The translations under genes were made by a program, and so were the position numbers. The notes below the pieces were generated by a model that did not search any database, was not told the origin of the DNA, and saw nothing but the letters and a program-made list of their open reading frames with translations. 64,000 nt of DNA, from NCBI RefSeq assembly GCF_900963305.1, contig NC_042521.1:6219614-6283613 (forward strand), written 5' to 3'. Below are positions 47,669-61,303 of the stretch, in pieces. Source of the DNA: Echeneis naucrates. Its lineage: Eukaryota; Chordata; Actinopteri; Carangiformes; Echeneidae. Within the stretch, counting starts at the first letter, position 1. Each line of letters starts with the position of its first letter.

Positions 47669-50600
47669 CCTAAAAGAAGGCACAAAGGGAGAAATTGATC
47701 TCTTGTTCCATTTATTTTACCTTCTGGAAGGAAATTAAGACAGGTATTAGAAAGATATAGCTTGTTGTCTTCTCAATGAAATATGCTCCTATTTTTTCCC
47801 CATAAGATAAATATAGAAATTCACCCAGCTGTGGCAATATCCTTAGAGGAAGGAGAAGGAACAGAGCAGCCTGAGGAGTGAGTATTGATTGAGGGTGATT
47901 AATCTCACCGGACGTCAGGCAACAGGCATCATATCTGGGCACTTCCTGCTCCAGATGAAGGCAGAATTTTAATATGGTGCACACAGTTGCCATCAAAAAA
48001 CGTGCGACTTGGACTACGGTCACTAAACTGGACTTCAGTTTGGCAATACTGTTCATTTCTTTAGGGGAATTTAACTTGAAATGTGTTACACATTTTATAT
48101 CGGATATCTGTATATTCAGATAGCAAAAAGGGGCTAATGTGGACATTCAGAGAACTTAAGAGACAAAATGCGTATACCCAATAAAAACTTGTAATTAAAT
48201 AACAATCTGGTTTCTATATTAAGGTCTTCTTTTCACTATATATTTCAATTACTTGAACTATAATGCACAATAAACAACATGGTTTGAGAATGTCTTGAGA
48301 AAGATATACCTTCCTGTTAACTTAGTGTTAATCATTTCCACTATAACCTCTATAAAACAGAACTAATCAGCTCCTCTCACAAAACTGAAAACACGTTAAA
48401 AACAATGTAGGTGACATTGATCATGCGTTATTGAGCTGGTTGTCTTTGGACCTCAATGTAATACAACCTAAGATCAGCAGATTGAGTCCAATCATCATTT
48501 TATATTGGTGCACCTTTGTATCTGCCATCAAAGCTGTGGAGTTGCAGATTTAGCCAGTCACACACTTCCTGTAAGATCCCATATCAAGGACTGCATATGT
48601 GGACTTTAACCAATTTCAAGTCAGCTGGTAAATGTACAGCAACTCCTGTGGTGGGAATTTTACTTCAGCGAGACAGCTTCTGCAGTTTAAAGATAAATCA
48701 CCTAAACTTGCAACAACTGTGAAATATCAACTATCCTATTAATCAGTGTGTAGATTTCAATCATCCTGCTTTCTCCTGTCATGCCAGGAATCCTCTCATG
48801 TTCACTCCATAAAATTGAAATTAAAAGTGTCCACTATTACGCAACTAAGACACACAGGTTATTTTAAGTCTTTCAACCTCTTCAAACAGGGAATGGAAAA
48901 TGTTACAGAGAGGTCCGTCTTCACTGCTGGAATGATTCATGGGATTTTTAAGAACACAGATGGTATACAGAAAGAGGTAAGTGACCTTTGGGGCTGCAGA
49001 GGCTCTGAGGTGTCCATCCTGCTTTTTTTTTTTGAATGGAAAGCACACCTTTTTTCTGAAGCTGATCTAAAAATAACATCTTATGTTCAATGTATTGGAC
49101 AACAGCTGAGGCCAACTTCCCAAACTGGCAAAATTGAAAGCAACATGAAATAAAGTGCGCAAAGCTTCCTTGCAGTTAAAATCCCTGTGTATATACTAAG
49201 ACAGAAGCTGCAGCAGCACCAGCCCCTCGGTAGCAAAAGGACAGATCTGTATGGTGTATTTTCTCCTGCTGCTGTGTGATTTCCACCCAACATCCAGAAA
49301 AGGTCTGGCTCCAGCTGTTTAGGCAGGCACAAATGCTGCTAGGTAAAGCAAACTTGCATTTCATTTTGTTAGCCAACTTTTGTTGACAGATCATTGAGTC
49401 TGAAGTCTAAAAAGGTAGGCATTTATCAAAAAAAAACAAAACAACCCAAAACAAACATTTTGAGTTAAAAGGGGATAAAAGTTAAATCCAAGCTTAGATG
49501 ATGTTATTTCGGTTGGAAGTAGGTCATCAAGTCATCTGCTAACTCCAGTTGTCCATTATTGAACAAGCATGACCACAACCTGTTATTGCAATGGCATCCA
49601 AGCTTGCATTATTAGCACTTACACATTTCCAGTTTAAGGAGGGTTTCTGGGGAAAAAAATACAAAATAACAGGCCAATTTGGTGTTTTGGAACAGCAGTG
49701 ATACTTTAAATACTGTCCTAGAAGGACAGCGATTATCCCCACTGCTGCCTGACTTCAAGCCTGCAGATCTTACACATCCCATGATGCAACTCAAAAACAT
49801 CTTTCATTCGCCCACTGCTGCCTCCTAAATGATCTCTTCTCCTCTAAAGTCCAAAGTCCGTTATAAGGTACATTGCTCTACAGAGCAGATCATGAAAGTT
49901 TCAATGTCATCAATGTATTACTACAGGGAGGGCAGAGATTCAACAAGTCTGTGGACGGACGTGGCCTTTATTTGGTGAACACCCAGGGCCACCTTTGCAC
50001 ACTTTAAACCCCAGGCTACAGTAACCTGACTTATGGAAGCTGTGTCCAAAGCCTTGGTGGGCTTCAAACAACAGTTCTGACATCCACCTTGAAGGATGGA
50101 GGCTGTCAAGGTGGTGCTGGCTGAGTGATGTTGACTTGCTCCGAGTGTATCCGCCTGTGTCTGTCACAGCTGTCTACGCTGTTTGCGTAAGCCCGTGCAG
50201 GGAGTGGCTGAGTGCGCACGCATGGCGAAAGCGGGGAGTCTCCCGGACGTAGCGGAACAGAGCAGCCTGACTCATTAAGATGGAGCTTTGGGCAACTCTC
50301 ACATTATCAAAACTCACTTCAACTGGACGTCCATCACAGCCAGCCACGTACACACGTCGGTGTAAAAATCATCCGAGCAAAGGGAGGAAGCAGAAGGAGG
50401 AAGGGGGCTTTACGGGCGACAGGCTCCCGCTTACGTTAGAAAACTTTTTTTTTTTTTTTTTTACGCACACAGGAATTGCACCATAGGCGACATTTTTTTT
50501 AAAATAACCAACTTCTGTATTTCCTCAGGAAGAGTCGTGTTGGTTTACTAGTGAGGCCCAGATTGGTTGTTTTCTTTTTTGTTTTGTTTTTTAACCAACT

Positions 50601-50735
50601 TCTCTTATCTCGGTGTTTCTGAGCAAACACCGCCGACATCAGGAGGCCCGTCAACTAGCTAAACTTTTCTGTGCGGCTCCTCCAACGGCTGAAACCGGCT
50701 ACAGCTTCGAGTGAGTTAGCGCGGTTGGCAGCCAA

Positions 50736-50755
50736 CCCCCCCCCCCCCCCCCCCC
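50736..50755. repeat. C(20) homopolymer
   Basis: Twenty C on + (G run in the cers2 transcript), in the first intron about 135 nt beyond the first donor and within the CpG-rich promoter region. It could form a G-quadruplex on the sense strand; its length is probably unstable or mis-sequenced. Confidence 0.85.
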
Positions 50756-50889
50756 GTTTCTGCGTAAATAAAATATTAAATGAAAATAAAATTAAAGGTG
50801 TGTGTTTGTGGCAGAGGAGTGATTTGACTCGAGGCGGCGAAGGGAGCTCCTAAAATGCTAACGGACGAGTAACGGTGCGGAGGACTCAC

Positions 50890-51315
50890 CTCTGTTCGCT
50901 AAATGCGGCCGGAAAACGGGCTGTAAAAACGGTTAGCTGCCTTTTCTCCGGTCCCGGTGAAGCTGTGCAGACTTCAGCTACTTCTCGCCATCAAGACACA
51001 TCAACTTGTTGAGCAGCAATCCGAGTTTTTCCTCTCTCTTCCCTCCAAAGCTCAGCTTCGCCACATTCTCGGTGGTTAAAAAAAAAAGAAGAGAGAGAAA
51101 GAAATACACTTTTTTCCCTCCAGGTCCTCGCCCGGTTTGGTGATTTTCAGTGTGATTTAAAGAGGAGACGGATGGATGTGGTGTTTGTTTCCGTCCGGTA
51201 AAGACAGCCCTACTCGGCCCAGCCGGGTTTTTTATGTGATCGGATATTGTGGATATTATGGTAGTATGTCAAAAGTGGGCGGGGCCAGTGGGAGGGGGCG
51301 GGGCGGGAGCAGGCT
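50890..51315 (-). promoter_or_regulatory. cers2 non-coding exon 1 and GC-box promoter
   Basis: On -, the donor AACAGAG|GTGAGT ends an untranslated exon at 50890. Upstream, 51279-51310 holds clustered GGGCGGGG boxes (SP1-type), next to TTTAAATAG on - at about 51312-51322. The whole stretch is CpG-rich. Transcription probably starts between 51000 and 51270. Intron 1 to the coding exon at 47668 is about 3.2 kb. Confidence 0.5.
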
Positions 51316-51391
51316 ATTTAAAGTGACCTGACCCTCTGCCGGGTATGAGGGGTCGTTAGTACCCGGATGGTGCAAGTGAAGGGTTCAGATT

Positions 51392-51423
51392 TTCATTCAT
51401 TCATTCATTCATTCATTCATTCA
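51392..51423. repeat. (ATTC)n microsatellite
   Basis: About eight tandem ATTC units just outside the cers2 promoter. Likely polymorphic. Confidence 0.9.
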
Positions 51424-51429
51424 CTCTTC

Positions 51430-53170
51430 TGTACCAGCCAATCCCAGCTCAGGGAACCGATCCTGTGTTCAGATTTTCCTCTTTTTTTTAATTTATCTGT
51501 CAAAAAATGTCTATTATTCTGTTCTGGCACTGCCATGGTGAACTAATCAACTAAAATCGTAGAAATCAGTCCATATTAAAAATAAAAAACTGCATATAAA
51601 TAATAAGACTAACTTTACATAATATTTCTCCTGAGTAGTATTTTCTTTTGCTTTTGTTGGCCTTCTGTTAATGCCATGCACCACAAATCGATTATCCAGC
51701 AGAGCCCAGTATGTATATACTGTATAATATGCACTTTACGAACAAATCCTGTGCTATATGGTTGGTCAAATATGATTTTCTTCTTGGACTCTCAGGTTTT
51801 CCTTGAAGTAAAGAAGAGGATACTTTGTGAATGAAATGTGTGTATCAGTCTTTACATAGCAAAAGAAGTTGGACTGAAAAACTGATTGATAAATGATTGA
51901 AATTGTTATATAGCTCACAGCTATTTCATATATATGTAATGAGTCACTGCTTATGAAGTACAGCTCAGAGTAATGGATAATTTAATGTATGTGCTGTAAT
52001 GTAGGTGATAAGACAGAATGCCGTAGCCATTAGAAAGGTGCAAAGGTTAAAGATTAGTGTGTGCTCTGCATATTTGCATCAAATATTTCAGATAGGAAGC
52101 AGTAAGAACTGTGTTGTGTGCACATATGCAGCTTCTTATTCAAAATTTCATGACAAAACTATCTTGAGCCAACTTAACAAATTGTTTTTTCTTGATTTAT
52201 TTGAACACATGATTTGAGGTCTTGATAGTTACGTTGAAGAAGACTGAGATATAAGGCATTATTAAGTAACTAATACATTCCGATGTGTGGGCACCCTGAT
52301 GTTCATCTTTTCACTCAACCCTCTGCCTTTTCTGCCTGATGTGCCATAATTCTGCTTCCTGTCTGAGCGTTGCTCACCTGGACTTTGGTGTGTCTTCGTT
52401 TCCAAATAATGACAAGTGACAAAAAATATATGAAATACTACACACCAATATGATTTTCTCACTTTAACACAATGAATAATTTATCAATGCATAGTTTAAT
52501 ATAATAAAGTGTAACACTCCCATTGTTTTCTCCTCAAATTGCAGCAGCAGCAAAAGAAAACTGTGGAGAGACGTTTCCTCACTGTCAGGTTATGAGCCAT
52601 TAATCACCTCTTATACACAGAGGCATTGCCAAAGACGGTCAGGCATGTTTGGACTCATCAAACCAAACCTCAATATGCTGTGATAGACAGATTTCACTGC
52701 ACACCCCAGCTGTGGCTACACACACCTTAGCCTTCCTCATCGTCCTCGTGTCCTAGATGGATATTTATGCCCGCAGAACCATAAATTCACCATTTTGGGA
52801 GCTTGCTGAAGTGGGATTGACATTTCAATGTTTAATTATCAGGGCCATTGTCGACAGTTCGGTCATTCTGCTGCATACAAACACACACACACACAAAGTG
52901 CTTTTGTTGTTTGCTTTGTGTAATTTTTGGTCAGTTTGGGTCAGTTTCACAGGTAACAGGGACTCAGGTTCAGCTATGATGTTTTTTTTTCTTCAGTACC
53001 TCTGCAGGCCCATAGAGAGCAGCAAAACCCCCTACAACGAAAAGCTCCAAACAGCCTCTGTCTGTTCGAAGGAATGAAATGCAACTCCAGATATTGTTCC
53101 ATCTGACATCTGGCAAAAGAAGGAAAATTTGTCATCCAATAACACAATATTAAACAGAGACTTCTCTCCT
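51430..53170. other. Gap between cers2 promoter and celf3 3' end
   Basis: No gene seen. It contains the diverged copy of celf3 3' UTR sequence (listed) and unique sequence at 52500-53100. An 18-base word GCAGAACCATAAATTCAC near 52773 also occurs near 22689. Confidence 0.45.
51590..51826 (+). repeat. Duplicated segment, copy A (matches 53678-54210)
   Basis: Collinear with copy B over scattered blocks: TATAAATAATAA, GAGTAGTATTTTCT, GGCCTTCTGTTAATGCCAT (AACGCCAT in B), ACCACAAATC, TCCTGTGCTATATGGTTGGTC, and a final GTAAAGAAGAG. Copy A lacks the inner part of B that holds the CTG/TTG repeats. Same orientation as B. Confidence 0.75.
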
Positions 53171-56100
53171 TTTTTCTAAATTGTACTTTATTTTCTTTTA
53201 AAGACATATGTTTTAAAACAGCAATTGTAGAGAATAAATAAAGAAACATTATGTTTTGTTTTTCGTTAGTTTTTTTTTTTGTTTGTTTGTTTGTTTGGTT
53301 GTCGTTTTTTTTTTACTTCCATAGTTACATTTATGTAATTAAAAACTCTATAATAAGTGTGTTCATTGTCTTGTAGACGACAGGAATCCTCTTTTTTTCC
53401 CTCTTAAATTAAAAAAGAAATGTTCACATCTTCCTCCTCATCAAATTGATTACCAAATAAATTAAACGTAAAAAATCAAGATAGAAAAATTCCCAGCCCT
53501 TCCTCCTGCTTTGTTAATTTGAAAATGTGTGGCAGCAGAGAATCTCAACTCGAGAAGTTGTTGTTTTGTGTTTTTTTTTTTTTTTTAAGTCTTTTCAACT
53601 CCATTTTTGAACTAAGGTATCCACAGTGAGAGGAAATCCATTTCTCTTTCAGTTTAATTACCCCATGTTTTTAATTTACGTATAAATAATAAACCTAACT
53701 CTACATAACAATATTACCCATGGTAATCATACAGAGTAGTATTTTCTCTTGCCTCTGACTGTGTAACTGGCCTTCTGTTAACGCCATAGACCACAAATCA
53801 CACTATACAGTAGAACCCTGTTCAGTAGAATAACATCAGTGATATGCTTTTTCTTAACATGTAGATCTTGTTGCCGACAATAGAGTATGTACATAATATA
53901 AATGAATCCAGCAGTGGAATGATACAGTAGGAACTCTGGAGCACTTCTGATATTGCGGATGCGGCCTCTGAAGATTTATTTGTCGCTGACATTACTGCTG
54001 CTGCTGCTGCTGCTGTTGTTGTTGTTGTTGGTTGTTGTTGTTGTAGTTGTTGTTTTTGTAAGCGCATACACATGATACTGCTTTTTGTGAAGTGTCGCTC
54101 CTGTGCTATATGGTTGGTCAAACAACCAAACAAGGCTGGGACATCCCAAGTGGTTTTCTTGATTGAACTCTTAGGTTTTTTTTTTTTTTTTTTCCTAAGG
54201 AGGTAAAGAAGAGAGAGACAGAGAGAGAGAGAGAAAAGAGAGCACAAAGCACTTTAAATCGAATCACTTAAATAGACTAAATAAAACACACACATAAGAC
54301 TTTGGAAGTGGAGTGGTGTCTGCAATACACACTGCTTGCACTGATGCCTTACGGGGAGTCTCAGAAATCAACTAGTGTCCATGCAACTTAAATAGTCACA
54401 GTCACACTGCTGCAAGTGTATGTACGTTCTTAAGAAATAGTTGGTCATATCTTTTGGCAGGCAAATTAATTCAGAACATGCACAGTAGGAATTCTGGTTT
54501 AGGTTAACCAAATGTCAGAAAACAGGAGATAGTGTCACAATTCACAATTTCACAATTTATTCCAATGATACTCAGAACTATGGCCTTCACCAGACTGTCG
54601 TTTCTCTGAGAGGTAAGCTTTCAGATTCAACATTTCAAATCACCCACCGAATACAGCACTCAGGTTATCTGCAGGTACCAAAAACAACGGGTGAATTATC
54701 AGTCTATGTTTCTAATGCTAGTTTATCTGTATTTAATATAAGAGGTCTATTGTGTGAATCATCTACCGCATATAGATACTGACGCGACTGAATAAGAACC
54801 CCTGAACAAGAAAAAATTACTCTCAAATATATCCAATATGTCCTTGTGAATTTAGGGGAAGCCGGAATGAAAATTTGCACAAATAATCTCTGATATTTTA
54901 CTTCTGGTATTCAAAAGGGAAGTTGGGGCAGAATATTGTACATTTACACTAAACATACTCAAGCTGAGATATTTAATTTTCTTAGAGATTGAACATAAGG
55001 TTTGTTTTTTTTATATATATATATAGACATGACAGGTGAGTTTTATTTGTGTTAATTACCTGCAGATCCGCTGTGCAAAGAACACACTAGGAATTTCTGG
55101 TTGTTTTTTAATATGAAACAGATCTTCTGAGTTGTTTTCTTTGAATTTCATAAATATTTTTTTTTGTTTTTGGTGTTTTCCAGAATTCCTACAGAGGAAT
55201 GCAGTTCCTCAGTCAGCAGCACGTTTCACAGGAACCAAACAGCTTTCTCCAAAAACCTTGTAGAGTTAGTGTCTCAGTTGGCACAACACACACACATACA
55301 CTTACACACACACACGTTCACTTACACACAAATATTTTTTTCACATCTACTCAAAACAAAACACTTGCGCAGATATAAATGTACACACCTTGTCCTTGGC
55401 TCGCACTCACACAGAGTCACGCATACACAAATACTATGTTGCCAACCATATACAGGGGCACGTTTAGTACATTTCCAGTCTCACGAAAACCAAAGTTCAG
55501 GCACAAAGTCACTTGGATTTCAGTTACAACCAAACAAAAACCCCGCATCACTGAAAAACTACCACACCAACCAACTAAACAGAGGAAATATGTAAGAATG
55601 ATAATCATGACAGACAACAAAAGGGAACGTAATCAAAACCAAAAAAGTCTAAAAGGAAAAAAGAAAAATCTAATATATCCATATTTTATGGACAACAGGC
55701 TAATTTAGATCTGAGCATTGAAGCTTTTAGAGGTCGTTAAAAAAAGAAAAACAGCATGTCATGATAATCAATTACTTACAGATGCTGAGGTAAAGTGACA
55801 ATTATTGATCAGTGTTTGCAAGGATTAAAAACCAGGACAAAATGATAAGAGGAAACTCACAACGCACCAAACACAGTTCATGGTCGCCACAGTAACCCGC
55901 CATGCAGTTGAGCATGGTGAATCAAGGCAACGGCCCAAAATAAAAAGTAAATAAATAAATAAATTGCTAATGGCAACCATCACAGGCAATATCGCCACAG
56001 CAACCAACACAGGCCAATTAACTTACAACGCAGTGAGAAGGAAGGGGGGTAGGTTTTAGTGGTTGCTAGGCAACCGTAGCCATAGCGACGCACGTCTCCA

Positions 56101-56567
56101 CGATTTATGTATGGACGGGACAGTCTTGAGAGTGGTGTGATGTTTTTTTCAGGAAAAATGGCATATGGCACAGCACAAAAACAATAAATGAAAAGTAAAA
56201 CAAAAAATTAATGACGAACAGTTGTTGGCATTCAACCCTGTGACAGAACACTGGTTAGACAGAACATTTGAACCGAGTAAAATACTCTGGAAAATTGTCC
56301 CTACATACTGAGCAAAAAAAAAAGAAAAAAAAAGGAGTAGCCACTTTTACACACAACAGGTATCTTCTGAAACTTGAATTGAATTTCAAGTGGGTGGTTT
56401 TTAGATTGCTGCCACCTCAGTAAAGTTAATCTGCTGTATGGTCATTGACTTCTTCAGTTCAGCCCCCAGTTACATCCACTCTGTCTCTTTCACTTGTGGA
56501 CACAGTTGTAGCTGCCTATCAATCCCTGCCTGAGACAAATCCATCAATATACAGGAACTCACCTCCT
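53170..56567 (-). other. celf3 3' UTR (extent inferred)
   Basis: Downstream of the celf3 stop, no other gene is seen until a candidate AATAAA on - at 53187-53192. The stretch is AT-rich with long T runs. It carries a CAG/CAA repeat (54030-53996 on -) and duplicated segment B. A shorter UTR or a UTR intron is also possible, since a GTGAGT donor lies five bases after the stop. Confidence 0.4.
53678..54210 (+). repeat. Duplicated segment, copy B, in the probable celf3 3' UTR
   Basis: Longer partner of 51590-51826. It has an extra internal stretch, about 53825-54095, with (CTG)6-(TTG)n repeats on + (CAG/CAA on the transcript). Edges are inferred by eye. Confidence 0.7.
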
Positions 56568-59500
56568 TTAGTAAGGCCTGTTGGCGTCCTTGGGCCTCTT
56601 CAGCTGCACCTTCAGTCTCTTCATGCCGATCTGGAAGCCGTTCATGGCCTGGATGGCAGTCTGGGCGCTGGATGGGTTGTCAAAACTCACAAAACCTGAA
56701 GAGGAAAAAGAAAGAATGAAAGACATAAGTACAAACTTAGTACTTTCATGTTGTGTCAAAAGCAGCATCATATCTGGGAAAGCAACAGAATAAAGCTAAA
56801 ATCATAAGACAGGATCTCTTTTATTACATTAGGGAGAAAGTGGCAGACATTACCGGATCTATTACCACCACAGTCACTCACCGAAGCATTTGCTCTGGTT
56901 GGTGGCGCGGTCGACAAACACCTTTGCAGAGATGACGTTTCCAAAGGGCAGGAACATCTGCAGTATCTCAGAGTCGGTGAACTCCTGTGGCAGGTGGTAG
57001 ATGAAAATGTTACAGCCCTCAGGACCTGTATGCAAAGACAGTAGAGAGACAAAGGACACGAAAATGACATGACAAGAAGGGACAGGTTAGTGCTTACATT
57101 TTTAAAACATTTGAGACTCAGAGATTACTTGGGAGGTTGAGTAAATAAAGGAGAAAAGAAGAAGAGGTGTGCTTGACTTTTTTTTCTTAATGGTGCTGAT
57201 GCTGGTAGGTGGATTTTATATTTTTTATTTATTTTTTTTACCTTTGAGCAGACTCAGTCTAGTGGTTCAGACCATTTCCAGCCTTATTCTGAGTTCAAAT
57301 AATTGCCTCAAGCCTCAAGATACACATTCACAATAAAAACATAATGGTTATACTTCTACTTTTTTATCTAAATGTTTTATCAAGATGTCAAACTACTCCT
57401 TTAAAAAATTAAAAAATTGTACCAATTGTACCATAAATTACTTTCAACAACACCGTTGAACCTTTCTGTAATACAGCTTTATTAGCAATTTTGTTTCTAC
57501 AGTTCAAGATAGCAACCTGTTAAACCTGTGTTATATGGAGCAAAGATCAGTTACCAGACTGTTGTGCAATCAAATGAACATTAAGTCTGCATTTGTTTTA
57601 TGTTGCATCACCATTTAAAGTTTAAGTCTAGAAGGACATCTCTGCACTTCATCAGGCCAATGTTACCACGAAAGTAACATGGAGGGATTCATATTGTTAT
57701 TCTTTCATTATTTAGTCAATTGATCAGTTAAAATTATCTGCAACTATTTTGATGACTGAATGAATAATTCAAATCATTTTTCAAGAAAAAAATATAAATA
57801 TATCTCCAGTTGCAGCTTATGCAGTGTGAGGATTTGGAGTTCTTTGTTTTTGGAATATTTGTCAGACAAAAAAAGATATTTAACGATAAAGAAAGGCAGC
57901 TGTGGGAATTTTTTCCTTTCCTTTTTTTTTTTTTAAATCCATTTTCAGACATTTTATAAACTGGACAATTAACCATCCTCAAGAAATACTGACAGATCTG
58001 TAATATTATTTTAAATAATTGTTTTGACATAGTTTAATGTAGACTTAATTAAAACCACTGTGACAAATTACAGAATTTAAGAAAGTCTGTTACTTTTTTC
58101 GCTTCATGTCATACAGAAATGAACGAAAACAAATAGACTTGAATGACAGAAAAGGAAAACACAGTCAACTTTGTAAAATCACAGAGCCTTCTTCACAAAA
58201 CGACCGTGAATTTTTGGCAAAAGAACTAAAACATGGCAAACCACTGAAATGTCTCTCAAAGATAAGGTTGCTCCACATGTGTGTGCAGCTCTTTGAGTTT
58301 ACCTTCCCGTTGCTGCAGCTGCTGCGGCTGCTGCGGCTGCTGAGCCACCAGTGTAGGCTGGTGAGCGAACGGCTGTCCCACCAGGCCGTACGCAGCAGGG
58401 TAGGTGGCTGACGGAGAGGAGAGACAGGTGAGAAGAGAGCATCAGCGAGGCAGGCACATTTTACTCAACATCTGACAGAGCTGTGTTCTCACCTGCAGAT
58501 GTGATAAAACTGGACGGTGCTCTGCATGTAGTTTCTGATGCATAAAGTTTATAGACTCGTTCTCGAGAGCTGCAGGTTATTTACGTTTTTGTAAGATATG
58601 TGCATGTTTTGACTTTGTGTGTAAATGTCTGCTTAAACATGCAGCGTTGGATGGTCAGAGAGAGCAAAGGTAATATGGCTGTATTCCATTATGTTACATA
58701 AAAGTGTTTCGCATTCAGGTTTTTTCAGTTTTTTCTAGGAGTAAAAGTTCATGTGAAAAAAGTTTCCACATCTTGTTATGAATAGCAGAAGCAAAACTGG
58801 ATTTTTATTCAGTTTACCATTTATGGCTGAATGCCACCCAAAAGAACTCTAACATGATAGTACTGTGACTTTGAGGCTCACCTGTATAGTGCTGCATGCC
58901 TGTATAAGCTTGCTGTAGGGGGTCCAGGACAGTACTCTGAGCTGTGACACATTAAGCATATGGCAACTGTTACATAGCCACAAAAAAAATAAATAAAATA
59001 AAATCAATAAAACCTAAATGCTTTCCAGAGCACATCAGTATGCTCCAAATAACATTTAGAGCATTACGTTTATTTCATTTCCTCTTAATTAGAGCCTCGC
59101 TGTTGGACATCAAAGCAGGAAGCCTGTGGGGGAATATTTCATGACAGAAACAGATATTCTTTACTTCTGATGCGATGGCCGTACCTTGGTAGGCATGCAC
59201 CCCGTTGGTGTACAGGGTTTCAGTTGCTGACTGGCTGTTGGTTGGAGCTGGCACAGAGGAGTAGCTGTTCACTGCAATTGGTGGAGGCAGAGCGGGAACA
59301 GGCGTGGCTGCAATGGAGGGTGGAGTGCTGGTACCTGCAGACATTTTATAGTTCAATGAGAGTCGTCCGCAAGCATAAAACTAATCCTCACTGGTTTTTA
59401 TAGTTTAAAAGTTAAAGATAATATTGCTACCCTCGTGACAGTTTGAAAAAAAAAACCAAAACAAAATAGATGTTTGTTGTTTTGTCCTCTTAGGTCCACC

Positions 59501-61260
59501 TCTCCCTGTGTATCTGTCCTCATATTTCAGGCAGAAATCTAATCAAGGCTGGCCGGAGCCAGACATCTCTGCCTCTCATTACCTGAGGAGGGGGTGATGG
59601 ATGCGATCGGCGTGGCAATGATGCTGCTGGGGTTGAAGGCGGCAAGCTGCTGCATCTGAACCGCCGCCACCGTGGCAACGGGAGAGAGGTAGGCCGACTG
59701 TGCCACCAGGGCCTGCTGCTGCATCAACTGGAGGACGGGTGGAGGAAATGGAGAGGTTTTGATTGAGGTATAGAGACAAAAAGTCAGGAGAGTTCAGAGA
59801 ATGTGTGTGTTTTCAGGTTGTGGTAAAGTCAAGTAAAAAAAGACATGTAGTGTGTGGATGCAAAGACAGACACACTAGGCTCAGATCTTCATTATTAACT
59901 AGCTCAAATAACACGGTCAAGTCATAAAAATACTACATGTTGAATATAATTGCAATGGCTCCAGACTGACCCTCAATCAATCAATATATCTGTAGGCCAG
60001 ATCTCTGCAGGCAAAAACAACACAGACCACTTGTCCTCGGTAACCTGCTCTGTTCTCACAAACCAGCGCTTCGTAGTGTTTATAATAAGTCATTTAGATT
60101 ATAATCAGATCCAGCAGCATGTTCCTGCTTTAATCTAGAAGGCCCTGCACTTTATTGATAATTCCTTTATTTGATCAGCAATTTTACTTTATCTAATGTT
60201 TATGTTTTAGTTTTAAATTAAGTGCAGCACTTTGTGAACGCTGCAGAGTGAAAACGTAGAGAACTTCTGCTAATGAACCAAATGTGAAACCATTTGCACT
60301 AAATGGTAAATGAGGAAAGACGAGAGCGGTGATATGGTTCTACTCTGCGTTGTAAATTGCAATTTTTTCCTGTTAAAATCATCTAGAATGACATTGAAAC
60401 ATCAATTTGAGAAGTTTAGCTTTTCCAAAAAATGCGTTTTGCATCTTTTGAAATCTATATTTCGACTTGCTTTCATTAAAATCAGTCCACATAAAGAAAA
60501 CAAGTCATGCTTTTGTTAATCTTTTTTTTCCACCACCAGCCAGGCCTGATATAGTTCAGGCCAGATTGCTGTCTAATTATTTAAATGAGATTAGAGGCTA
60601 ATTTAGAGTAACATTAGACATAGCGGAATAGAGGGAAAGGAGAACAGACATTTAAGAGAAGATGATAAGGATAAAAACAAAACTGAATATAAGGTTATTT
60701 GCTCTCTAAAGAAATGTGTCATTTTGTGTTGCTCACGGCCTGTGTATAGGCGTTGTATGCCCCGAGGTGCAGGGTCATGGGACTGATGACGCCCAGCTGA
60801 GAGGCCACCTGCTGCATCCGCCTGAGCCCTCGCTCTTTCTCCGAATCGGCAAACTTAACCACCAGGCTGGACGAGGCGCCCTGAGGAGACAGAGAATAAG
60901 AACTCCCATTTCTCTGACGCTTCCTACATCAATGCAAGTCTCGACTCAGTCTCGTTAAAACAGGTGTAATGCTTGAGATGTCCTGCAGGCCGAGGGGATT
61001 AAGAAGCTGATTGTGTTATCATCGGGTCCCTGGTTCAAGGGACCTTTTATTCCATCTCAAGCCTCTATTTCTTCTCATCTCTGTTCTAGTTCAACACACA
61101 CAGACACACACAAAAAAAATTCTAAAGCAATTTGTTGCATCAATAATAATCTTTTAATTTAGTGAAGCTTCCCCAAAGCACCACAGTACAAATCACCTCC
61201 AGCAGAAAAAAAAGAGCAAAGCACATTTTTGACAAAGAATCTGCCCTCTGTTATATTCTG

Positions 61261-61303
<43 letters not shown>

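Noticed and set aside
48746-49153. A 135-codon + strand frame inside cers2 intron 1
   Set aside because: Opposite strand to cers2, low complexity, no domain and no splice evidence.
53822-54247. A 141-codon - strand frame with Gln/Thr/Ala runs
   Set aside because: It lies in the probable celf3 3' UTR and its runs come from a CAG/CAA repeat; no homologue recognised and the copy at 51.6 kb does not keep it.
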